From: Sutterella sp.
GTDB taxonomy: Bacteria > Pseudomonadota > Gammaproteobacteria > Burkholderiales > Burkholderiaceae_F
DNA length: 7,721 bases
Direction: 5' to 3'
Assembly (NCBI GenBank): GCA_003543795.1
Contig: DNBE01000068.1
Span: 1 to 7,721 of the forward strand
The notes under the pieces are model-generated. The model searched no databases. It was not told where the DNA came from and saw nothing but the letters and a program-made list of their open reading frames with translations. Positions 1 to 5,513 of this stretch are shown here, one piece after another (position 1 is the first letter of the stretch; each line of letters starts with the position of its first letter). The translations under genes and the position numbers were made by a program.

Positions 1-93
1 GGAGGACCGGCTTTGTATTATTTTATAGATGCGGTTCATAAACTCTTTTTACCTCAACAGGTCGTCGTCAAAGCACCGGTGCGGACGACTTAG
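1..93 (+). CDS. Possible C-terminal end of an unidentified protein, truncated by the left edge
   Basis: Frame 1 is open from the first base and ends at TAG (91-93), giving 30 residues that begin GGPALYYFID and end KAPVRTT. The stretch has a hydrophobic, aromatic start followed by a short basic tail, which would suit the end of a membrane protein or permease. Thirty codons are too few to recognise a family. No other frame here is obviously better, although a minus-strand reading frame overlaps the last 26 bases. A run of eight T at 112-119 follows the stop, but no convincing stem precedes it. The only support is the open frame and its protein-like composition, so this is a weak call. Confidence 0.3.
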   Translation, partial: GGPALYYFIDAVHKLFLPQQVVVKAPVRTT

Positions 94-351
94 TGCCTAT
101 GTTCGTATCGGTTTTTTTTGTATCTTCTAGATCTAGATTGCTGTTGTCAAAGACAATGCAACCATACGATTGTCGTATAAGCAATTTAAGGCGCTTTCTG
201 AACTCGCGTCGGCGATCGAACTGCGTTTCGAGTTCGAAATTGTCGAGAAAACGAGCAAACAAAATCGGTGCAAAGAAAGCCTCTTCCTAATCGGAAAAGG
301 CAAATCGCGCCGCCGAGACGAACATAAGAGACCGACAAAACATCAAACTTA

Positions 352-375
352 AGGTTATGTTTTTTTACATAACTT
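352..375. repeat. Inverted repeat, GTTATGT-T6-ACATAAC
   Basis: A perfect 7-bp inverted repeat, GTTATGT (354-360) and ACATAAC (367-373), flanks a six-T loop. One G-T pair and one A-T pair can extend the stem outward. It lies in the most AT-rich part of the window. It could be a weak hairpin or a site for a dimeric regulator, but no confident gene starts next to it, so no role is assigned. Confidence 0.4.
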
Positions 376-479
376 CAAAACTTTAAATTTTTACACTTTG
401 AATCGGACTATGATGAGATGGATAGGGGGTATGAGCGAATCAGGTCGTAAAAATCGATTTCGGGAATCCGAATTGCGGA

Positions 480-521
480 TTTTGCCGCCCGAACTAATGG
501 CTAAATATTCTTGCGGCAAAA
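480..521. repeat. Perfect 9-bp inverted repeat TTTTGCCGC / GCGGCAAAA
   Basis: The arms TTTTGCCGC (480-488) and GCGGCAAAA (513-521) are perfect reverse complements separated by 24 bases. No T tract follows the right arm, so it does not look like an intrinsic terminator for the plus strand, and the 24-base loop is long for one. It might be a protein-binding pair, a leftover of mobile-element ends or chance. Confidence 0.45.
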
Positions 522-594
522 GTGCGCGAGAGGAGATTCCCGAAACCTCTTAATCGGGTTTTAAGCGGCACAGCCTCGAAGACGGGATTTCAGG

Positions 595-1623
595 CTACGG
601 CAACGCTTTGTACAGAATCGGCACTAAATCTTTTTTCCTGGAGAGAATGCCTTTGACAATCGTCAGGCTGTCGTCATTCGGGGCGTTAAAAGATTGGAGA
701 ATATGTTCTCTAGCGTCAGATCTAACGAGAATCGCAGATCCGCCTTCGTCCGGGCAGGTAATAGATAAGAGCAATGTGTGATAGTTCTGCTTTGATTTAA
801 GCTTTTCCATTTCTTTTAAGAGTTTCGCTTTCAAAGTTTCATCGACACTTTTGATCTCGAGCAGTTCAAGCTGACCGATGCCGACTTTATGATGATTGAT
901 ATCAAAATTCTTAAAGTCACGCATTAAAAGTTCGCTGGCAGGCGCCTTAAGGTCGCTTTTGGCAATCTGTTGCTCTCTACCTAGGGCTTCAATATCCGTG
1001 ATGCCGGCTATAGTTGCGAGTTCTTTGGCGGCCTTGATGTCTTCCTGAGTGGTCGTGGGACTTTTGAAAATCATCGTGTCGGATAAGATTGCGCCTAACA
1101 TCATGCCCGCGATAGGCTCGGGGATTTTTACGTTGTAATAATCGTAAAGTTGCTTGATGATGGTATTGGCAGAACCGAGCGGCTTGATGTAGCACTCGAG
1201 AGGACTTTCCGAAGTCACGTCGCCGAGTTTATGGTGATCGATGATTCCCACGAGATTCGCGGGGTTGAAATCTTCCGGAGCTAAAGCGACATCGGAAAAA
1301 TCCACCAAAATAAATCGATGCCCGTTGAGTTTGCCGATGACTTCGGGCGCTTTCATTTTGAACTTTTTCAGAAGAAAGCGGGTTTCCGGATTGGGCTTAC
1401 CTTGCGCGACGGCTACTGTATTGAAGCCGCGCTGCTTATAAAGATAGGCGGCCGAAATCGCCCCTGAAATCGTGTCCGTATCAGGACTTTTATGTCCGAA
1501 AACATAAATCACGTCAGAAGAATTCGTGCCGTAGGCAAGACCGGAAAAAAGAGTGAAGAACGCTCCGAGTAAAAGCATCGAAGATTTCATGGCCTTACTA
1601 ACCGAAGTCAAAGATTTGCGCAA
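595..1623 (-). CDS. ppaC: Manganese-dependent (family II) inorganic pyrophosphatase with an apparent signal peptide
   Basis: Hydrolyses pyrophosphate to two phosphates using Mn2+ or Co2+; a DHH-superfamily enzyme. All signature motifs are present: GHKSPDTDT at 43-51 (ligands H44, D48, D50), VDFSD at 107-111 (D108), DHH at 129-131, SDT at 181-183 (D182), and the C-terminal substrate-binding SRKKDLVP at 328-335. The DHH and DHHA2 domains are both complete. The catalytic part alone, about 310 residues, matches the usual family length. Ahead of it is a 32-residue extension: basic residues (R2, K3, K10, K13), a hydrophobic core at about 16-30, and a plausible signal-peptidase site after A30-Y31-G32. 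Characterised family II enzymes are cytosolic, so export would be unusual. The start is TTG, supported by AAGGAG seven bases upstream. No terminator is evident after the TAG. The family is certain; the location is inferred. Confidence 0.95.
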   Translation of the reverse strand: MRKSLTSVSKAMKSSMLLLGAFFTLFSGLAYGTNSSDVIYVFGHKSPDTDTISGAISAAYLYKQRGFNTVAVAQGKPNPETRFLLKKFKMKAPEVIGKLNGHRFILVDFSDVALAPEDFNPANLVGIIDHHKLGDVTSESPLECYIKPLGSANTIIKQLYDYYNVKIPEPIAGMMLGAILSDTMIFKSPTTTQEDIKAAKELATIAGITDIEALGREQQIAKSDLKAPASELLMRDFKNFDINHHKVGIGQLELLEIKSVDETLKAKLLKEMEKLKSKQNYHTLLLSITCPDEGGSAILVRSDAREHILQSFNAPNDDSLTIVKGILSRKKDLVPILYKALP

Positions 1624-1630
1624 GGAAAAA

Positions 1631-1636
1631 CTCCTT
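1631..1636 (-). promoter_or_regulatory. Ribosome binding site AAGGAG that fixes the TTG start of the pyrophosphatase
   Basis: On the minus strand AAGGAG is followed by seven bases and then TTG (1623-1621). The next in-frame ATG (codon 12) has no comparable site. This supports the upstream TTG and therefore the whole signal-peptide-like N-terminus, including its basic n-region. Confidence 0.75.
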
Positions 1637-1825
1637 AGAAATTGATTCGTTTTGGGTTTTTAAGATTTTTTCTCAATTGAAAGCCCAACTGCATAAAAGC
1701 AATTTTAATACCGAGTCGTTCACTTTTTTCGCAATATTTGATAAAACCGAAAGCGAAGGGGCGAGTCTCACCATTATTGATAATCGACCTATCGCAATTG
1801 CATCTTTATTGCGCCGGAAATAAGG

Positions 1826-1945
1826 CTAAGCGCTTTCTTTAAACTCATCAGCGCACGCTTGCATGAGCGCGCGTCTTTTCTCTAGTAAATCATCCCGCTC
1901 GTAAGCCGCCATAAGGTTCAGTTTCCTCGCTGGCGTCACACGCAT
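1826..1945 (-). pseudogene. Remnant of the C-terminus of a P4-type tyrosine recombinase (integrase)
   Basis: A 39-codon minus-strand frame ends at TAG (1828-1826). Its residues 13-37 follow the pattern at the end of P4-family phage and island integrases: AAYERDDLLEKRRALMQ, then CADEF, corresponding to the family's AAY-x-R-x-D/E-xx-E-x-RR-x-LM-x-x-W/A-A-D. In that family the Tyr of AAY (here Y15) is the nucleophile. The box-III His expected about ten residues earlier is absent, and the frame closes at TAG 2020-2018, so the catalytic Arg-His-Arg core is missing. The fragment lies about 150 bases beyond the tRNA-Ser 3' end in the same orientation, the usual place for such an integrase. It cannot encode an active enzyme. 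Identification rests on motif recall from a short stretch, and a chance match is possible. Confidence 0.5.
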
Positions 1946-2049
1946 CGTCGCAGCAAAGATGAAAAAATAATCTATTCCTCGGGACGGAATTTTGCTCGGT
2001 AATAAGCGACAATGTCCCTAAATTAGGTTGTAAGTCGACTAAGTAACGA

Positions 2050-2071
2050 AAAGCCCCTTTAAAGGGGCTTT
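2050..2071 (-). terminator. Intrinsic terminator downstream of tRNA-Ser
   Basis: A perfect palindrome whose GCCCC / GGGGC arms enclose TTTAAA. On the minus strand it is followed by a run of four T (GGGGCTTTTCG). It begins 26 bases beyond the encoded CCA end of the tRNA, which is right for ending that transcript. On the plus strand the T run is only three bases, so it is mainly directed to the minus strand. Confidence 0.75.
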
Positions 2072-2096
2072 AAAGAAGAAAAGCTTCATCGAAAAG

Positions 2097-2187
2097 TGGC
2101 GGAGGGAAAGAGATTCGAACTCTTGGATACCGTGAAGGCATCGACGGATTTCAAGTCCGTTGCATTAGACCACTCTGCCATCCCTCC
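2097..2187 (-). tRNA. tRNA-Ser (anticodon UGA)
   Basis: Read on the minus strand, a seven-base acceptor stem GGAGGGA pairs perfectly with TCCCTCC, followed by discriminator G and a genomically encoded CCA (2099-2097). The anticodon loop CTTGAAA, flanked by ACGGA and TCCGT, gives anticodon UGA, which reads UCA and related serine codons. The T arm contains GTTCGAATC. The total of 91 bases with a long variable arm is the class II form expected of tRNA-Ser. A terminator follows. The 3' half of such tRNA genes is a frequent integration site, which matters because of the integrase remnant just downstream. Confidence 0.96.
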
Positions 2188-2243
2188 GAAGAATCGCAAT
2201 TTTACCTAAAAAAAGACGTGACCTTAAATTTTGCGCTTTGCGC

Positions 2244-2249
2244 TAATAT
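2244..2249 (+). promoter_or_regulatory. Possible -10 element (TAATAT) for rmuC
   Basis: TAATAT lies 35 bases upstream of the chosen ATG. No good -35 hexamer stands at 16-18 bases, so the promoter call is weak. If real, transcription would start near 2256. That would exclude the upstream in-frame TTG at 2231 as a start and favour ATG 2285. Confidence 0.3.
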
Positions 2250-2284
2250 CACTCGGAAAAATTAGCTTAAATCGAGTACGTCTT

Positions 2285-3457
2285 ATGCAAAATCTATCTG
2301 CCGTTCTTGCTTCCGTTTCGCCTGAAGTCTTTCTTATCGGTTTTGGTGTCCTCTTTCTAGTTGTGTTTATCTTCGCTCTTCTTTACTTAAGAGGTTCAAT
2401 GCAATCGTCGATTTCTCAAAGCGTCGCCCAAAATACAACCGAAATCCTTTTGCGAGAAAACCAGCGCTTAAGAGAAGAACTTGCCAATTCAACGGCGATG
2501 TTTCGGAATTCGCTCCATGGTGATTTAGATCGCTTAAGATCGTCAAACGAAGAGCGTCTCGAAGCGATGCGAAGGACAGTCGACGAGAAGCTTCAAAAAA
2601 CGTTAGATGACCGATTCGGTTCGAGTTTTAAGCTTGTGAACGACGAGCTCTTAAAGGTCCAGGAAGGGTTGGGTAAGATGCATCAATTGGCCGAAGACGT
2701 CGGGAGTTTAAAGTCCGTCTTATCGGGCGTTAAAACCCGTGGTATTTTCGGGGAAATCGAACTTCAAGCGCTACTTGAAGACGTCCTTTCCCCGGGGCAA
2801 TTCGAAGCTAATGTTAAACCTGTTCCGCAATCAAACGCCGTCGTCGAATTTGCCGTGAAACTTCCCGGCCCCAACGATGAAGGCATCTGGCTTCCGATTG
2901 ACTCGAAGTTTCCGCTAACGCACTACGAGCGACTTCTTGCCGCTCGTCAAGAAAATGATCAGGCCGCGATTGACTCATCCTTAAAAGCACTCACTACGAC
3001 GATTAAAACGGAAGCGAAAGACATTCACGATAAATACATCAAAGCGCCTTTTACGACGGAATTCGCGATTTTATTTTTAGCGACCGAATCGCTTTATGCC
3101 GAAATTTTGAATGTTCCGGGCTTTGCGCAAGAGTTACGCACTAAATTTAATGTCGTCGTGACGGGGCCGACGGTCTTAGCCTCTCTTTTAAACGCGCTCA
3201 GAATGGGCTTTAGGACGTTAGCGATCAGCGAACAAAGTGAGGTCCTTTGGAAAGAGATTACGAATCTACAAAGTGACTTTAAGAATTACGCGGAAGATCT
3301 CGCGAAAGCAAGAAAGCAACTTAACTCGCTTGATAAAACGATGGAGTCGCTACAAAGGTCGACCCTAAAGATTCAAAAAAGGTTTGAAGATACGGAAAAT
3401 ACGTGTGCCGTCACGACGGACGCGCCGCAAGAAAAGCTTCCGGCGTCAGAACCGTAA
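2285..3457 (+). CDS. rmuC: RmuC-family DNA recombination protein
   Basis: RmuC limits recombination at inverted repeats; its domain is related to the PD-(D/E)XK nuclease fold. In order, this 390-residue protein has a short N-terminus, one membrane segment at about 15-35, a charged coiled coil at about 45-145 and the RmuC domain at about 148-365. Diagnostic stretches are TRGIFGEIEL (151-160), the putative active-site-like LPIDSKFPL (203-211, with D206 and K208) and GPTVLASLLNALRMGFR (294-310). The tail is probably disordered. The topology suggests an inner-membrane anchor with the domain in the cytoplasm. I chose ATG 2285 because the next upstream start (TTG 2231) would add 18 residues ahead of a good membrane-anchor N-terminus. 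The ribosome binding site is weak (GAG eight bases upstream). It converges on the PIN gene and overlaps it by 47 bases. At 390 residues it is shorter than the E. coli protein, mostly in the coiled coil. Confidence 0.93.
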   Translation: MQNLSAVLASVSPEVFLIGFGVLFLVVFIFALLYLRGSMQSSISQSVAQNTTEILLRENQRLREELANSTAMFRNSLHGDLDRLRSSNEERLEAMRRTVDEKLQKTLDDRFGSSFKLVNDELLKVQEGLGKMHQLAEDVGSLKSVLSGVKTRGIFGEIELQALLEDVLSPGQFEANVKPVPQSNAVVEFAVKLPGPNDEGIWLPIDSKFPLTHYERLLAARQENDQAAIDSSLKALTTTIKTEAKDIHDKYIKAPFTTEFAILFLATESLYAEILNVPGFAQELRTKFNVVVTGPTVLASLLNALRMGFRTLAISEQSEVLWKEITNLQSDFKNYAEDLAKARKQLNSLDKTMESLQRSTLKIQKRFEDTENTCAVTTDAPQEKLPASEP

Positions 3458-3827
3458 AGCCGGCCCGAGCGGCTTTTTTGCGAGCTTTAAGGCATAGTTT
3501 GTCCCGGGTAATAAAAAACTCAGCCTTACAAGCTATCGCGAGATTAAAAAACTTATCGTCTTCGCTATCTTTACAAAAAGGGAACAATCCGATTTCCTGA
3601 TCGAAATACTCGGCACCTTCAAGCGCACGGCTCGCGAAGTCGTGCGCTTTCATTTCCTCGGCAAGAAAAAGAGGGCGTGCTAAGACGCCCTCGAATTCTC
3701 GAGCGGTTTGATGACAAACGACCCACTTTATGTTTCGGTTTAAGTCGCGCGCAATCTCTGCGACGCGCGCGTCCTTAAACCAGAAGATATCGAGTAAAAC
3801 GTTCGTATCGAAAACAACTCGAATCAC
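3411..3827 (-). CDS. PIN-domain protein, putative ribonuclease (COG1569-like toxin family)
   Basis: A 138-residue single PIN domain. The acidic metal site is visible: D7 in VVFDTNVLLDI, E44 in TAREFEGVL, D87 to D91 in DSEDDKFF, and D109 in ITRDK. PIN proteins with an intact quartet are usually Mg2+-dependent RNases, and many are VapC-like toxins. The start is GTG, with bases 3827-3824 (GTGA) shared with the TGA stop of mdh, so translation is probably coupled to mdh. The PIN motif begins at residue 4, which leaves no room for a later start. No antitoxin-like gene lies beside it: the neighbours are mdh upstream and rmuC, convergent, downstream. Its last 47 bases lie antisense to the end of rmuC, and its codons near residues 115-125 contain the rmuC terminator. 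The toxin role is therefore only a family-based possibility; a housekeeping RNA-processing role is equally open. Confidence 0.85.
   Translation of the reverse strand: MIRVVFDTNVLLDIFWFKDARVAEIARDLNRNIKWVVCHQTAREFEGVLARPLFLAEEMKAHDFASRALEGAEYFDQEIGLFPFCKDSEDDKFFNLAIACKAEFFITRDKLCLKARKKAARAGFTVLTPEAFLAARPS
3457..3479 (+). terminator. Intrinsic terminator of rmuC
   Basis: The stem AAGCCG (3457-3462) pairs with CGGCTT (3470-3475) around a seven-base loop, and T continues to 3479 (six T in all). It starts on the last base of the rmuC stop codon. It lies wholly inside the coding sequence of the PIN gene on the other strand. Confidence 0.7.
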
Positions 3828-4801
3828 AAAAGTTCTTTAACGACCTCGCGTTCTTTGATGAGTTCGGCTTCGCTAGCTTTCATGAGTTCGAGCGTTGCCG
3901 GCGTAACGGGGAGGTTTTTGACGATTTCATATTGACCGCGACCTTTGCAAATCACGGGGAAACCGTACACGATCCCTTTTTCGATCCCGTAGCTACCGTC
4001 AGAAGGCACCGCCATCGTCACGATGCGACCGTCCGAACCCTGCCACCAATCACGCATATGGTCGATTGCGGCGTTGGCCGCGGAAGCGGCAGAAGAAGCG
4101 CCGCGCGCTTTAATAATCGCGCCGCCGCGCGTGGCGACTGCCGTTCTAAAGCTCGCGTATTCCTCCTCGCCCATCTTAAATTCGGACTTGCCTTCGACTT
4201 CGACGAAAGTGATGTCGGGGATCTGAGAATTGCTATGGTTACCCCAAACGAAAGCTTTTTTCACCTTGTCGCAGCTCACGGCTTCACGCTCGGCGATGCG
4301 GGCAATCATACGGTTTTGATCTAAACGCATCATCGCGGAGAAGCATTCGGGAGCCAATTTCGGCGCGCTTTGCATCGCAATCCAGGCATTGGTGTTGCAA
4401 GGGTTACCGACGACGATGACGAGAACGCCGGGTTTGGCGTTATCGTTTAAGGCCTTGCCCTGAACGGTAAAGATTTTGCCGTTATCTTTGAGTAAATCCG
4501 CGCGGTCCATGCCTTCGGTGCGGGGTTTAGCGCCTACTAAGAAAGCGGCGTCGACGTCTTTAAAGCATTCGTTGGGGTCGGTCGAACAAACGATGCCAGA
4601 TAAAAGCGGGAAAGCGCAGTCATTTAATTCCATTAAAAGACCCTGCATCTTTTTCGCGCTTTCAGGCGATTCGCGTTCAAGTAAACGGAGTTCGACGGGT
4701 TGATCAAAGCCGAAAACGTCGCCACGGGCGATTCTGAAAAGTAAAGCGTAACCGATATTGCCGCAAGCGCCGGTGACGGCGACTTTAACGATGGATTTCA
4801 T
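3824..4801 (-). CDS. mdh: NAD-dependent malate dehydrogenase
   Basis: Interconverts malate and oxaloacetate with NAD in the cytoplasm (TCA cycle or its reductive branch). The 325 residues match the usual length of this LDH/MDH type. Visible motifs: nucleotide-binding GACGNIG at 11-17; an acidic residue at E42 that favours NAD over NADP; the substrate loop [15 protein letters not shown] at 90-104, with R94 and R100 binding substrate; VGNPCNT at 132-138; LDQNR at 160-164 with D161 and R164; and the catalytic His in WGNHS (H189). C13 and C135 stand where Ala is common in relatives, which is unusual but not inactivating. The start is ATG, with GGAG seven bases upstream at 4809-4812. The TGA stop overlaps the GTG of the PIN gene, so the two form one transcription unit. 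A TATAAT element lies upstream, and the gene is divergent from the exported coiled-coil gene. Confidence 0.97.
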   Translation of the reverse strand: MKSIVKVAVTGACGNIGYALLFRIARGDVFGFDQPVELRLLERESPESAKKMQGLLMELNDCAFPLLSGIVCSTDPNECFKDVDAAFLVGAKPRTEGMDRADLLKDNGKIFTVQGKALNDNAKPGVLVIVVGNPCNTNAWIAMQSAPKLAPECFSAMMRLDQNRMIARIAEREAVSCDKVKKAFVWGNHSNSQIPDITFVEVEGKSEFKMGEEEYASFRTAVATRGGAIIKARGASSAASAANAAIDHMRDWWQGSDGRIVTMAVPSDGSYGIEKGIVYGFPVICKGRGQYEIVKNLPVTPATLELMKASEAELIKEREVVKELL

Positions 4802-4835
4802 AATGTATCTCCATAAATTGTGAGAATTTGAGGCA

Positions 4836-4841
4836 ATTATA
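4836..4841 (-). promoter_or_regulatory. Probable -10 element of the mdh promoter (TATAAT)
   Basis: The minus strand carries a consensus TATAAT 34 bases before the mdh ATG, with the ribosome binding site between them. At 17 bases the -35 position reads CGTAAC, a poor match, so the promoter may need an activator. The intergenic space is shared with the divergent gene starting at 4938. Confidence 0.5.
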
Positions 4842-4937
4842 GAAGTCTGAAATCAAAAGTTACGCTTAGAACTACGCTTTTCTTTAAAATCGAGCTTGGT
4901 AAGCCCTTTCCATCCAATTTTTGTACTCTTTTCGATT

Positions 4938-5495
4938 ATGCGTAGCTTTCGTCTTGGTTTATTGATTGCTTTAAGTTACTCTTTGGTCGCCCTCGGCGCT
5001 TCAAAAGACTTCGCGAGTCGTTGGAAGGGTGTTCCCATCACGACGCAAGCCCAAGCGAAACTCGCGCTCAAAGACGCCAAAGCGGAGCTATCCGAAATCA
5101 ATCGCTATGAAAAAACGCAGACCGAGGTTTGCTACAAAAAGATTTTTGTCAATAGTTGCTTAAATGACCTCAAAAAAGAAGTCAAAACAAGACGCTTTTT
5201 AGCGCGCTCGGTCAAAAACGAAGCCGAAGCTAAATTACGAGCAGGAACTGCCGCGCAAAGAAGCGAAAAAGAGCAAAGCGCTAAGACTGAAGCCGCAAAA
5301 CTTAAGGCTGAAGAAAAAGCTAATGAGGCAGCTTACGAAAAGCGCCTCAAAGAAGCCCAAGAGAGAGAAGAAAAACTTAACGCGAAGTCCGCAAAACACG
5401 TCGAAAACGTTCAAGAACGGCTTACGAAGCATGAAAAAGAAATGCAAGACTTGATTTCGGCAGAAAAAGCTTCGCTTGAGAAAAAAGCGCCTTAA
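4938..5495 (+). CDS. Exported coiled-coil protein of unknown function with a C-x8-C motif
   Basis: A 185-residue protein with no assigned function. Residues 1-20 form a signal peptide: R2 and R5, a hydrophobic core LGLLIALSYSLVALG, and probable cleavage around ALG-A (19-21). There is no lipobox cysteine, so it should be periplasmic. Then comes a short segment containing C65-YKKIFVNS-C74, which could form a disulfide after export. From about 95 to the end it is almost entirely Lys, Glu and Ala with heptad-like character, indicating a long helical coiled coil. I recall small proteins with a similar Cys-Tyr...Val-Asn-x-Cys motif in other betaproteobacteria, but this is from memory and carries no function. 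ATG 4938 is chosen over TTG 4896 because it begins directly with the signal peptide; the ribosome binding site is poor. It is followed 18 bases later by the helicase, so the two are probably cotranscribed. Confidence 0.8.
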   Translation: MRSFRLGLLIALSYSLVALGASKDFASRWKGVPITTQAQAKLALKDAKAELSEINRYEKTQTEVCYKKIFVNSCLNDLKKEVKTRRFLARSVKNEAEAKLRAGTAAQRSEKEQSAKTEAAKLKAEEKANEAAYEKRLKEAQEREEKLNAKSAKHVENVQERLTKHEKEMQDLISAEKASLEKKAP

Positions 5496-5513
5496 TGATT
5501 AGTGAGAACGCGG

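Larger units (their letters stand above)
94..594. other. Gene-poor stretch with no defensible gene
   Basis: About 500 bases without a gene that can be defended. Short open frames exist on both strands between 68 and 352, but they overlap one another, start at TTG without a ribosome binding site and match no family I know. A 47-codon frame runs from ATG 410 (internal ATG 431) to TAA 551-553, also without a properly spaced ribosome binding site. The part at 340-400 is very AT-rich. Two inverted repeats lie here (352-375 and 480-521, listed separately). The stretch may be eroded accessory DNA, which would fit the integrase remnant further right, but that link is inference. Confidence 0.5.

Noticed and set aside
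68..352. Overlapping open frames on both strands (minus 68-262, plus 93-290, plus 170-352)
   Set aside because: They overlap one another, begin at TTG or lack a ribosome binding site, match no family I recognise, and none has clearly better codon use than the others.
410..553. A 47-codon plus-strand frame from ATG 410 with an internal ATG 431, followed by a weak CCCGA/TCGGG hairpin and TTTT at 539-562
   Set aside because: There is no ribosome binding site at a workable distance (the GGGGG before ATG 431 is too close), no recognisable motif, and the hairpin stem is only five bases.
572..596. AGCCT/AGGCT hairpin at the end of the pyrophosphatase gene as its terminator
   Set aside because: The stem is five bases with a 15-base loop, overlaps the stop codon and has no T tract on the minus strand.
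1626..1804. Minus-strand open frame of about 57 codons ending inside the ribosome binding site of the pyrophosphatase
   Set aside because: It lacks a start codon near its beginning, resembles no known protein and lies in AT-rich DNA where such a frame can arise by chance.
2231..2284. TTG at 2231 as the start of rmuC
   Set aside because: It would add 18 residues in front of a normal membrane-anchor N-terminus and lies upstream of a TAATAT that may be the -10 element; no ribosome binding site precedes it.
4896..4937. TTG at 4896 as the start of the exported coiled-coil protein
   Set aside because: The ATG at 4938 begins directly with a compact signal peptide; the 14 extra residues would push the basic region into the middle of it.
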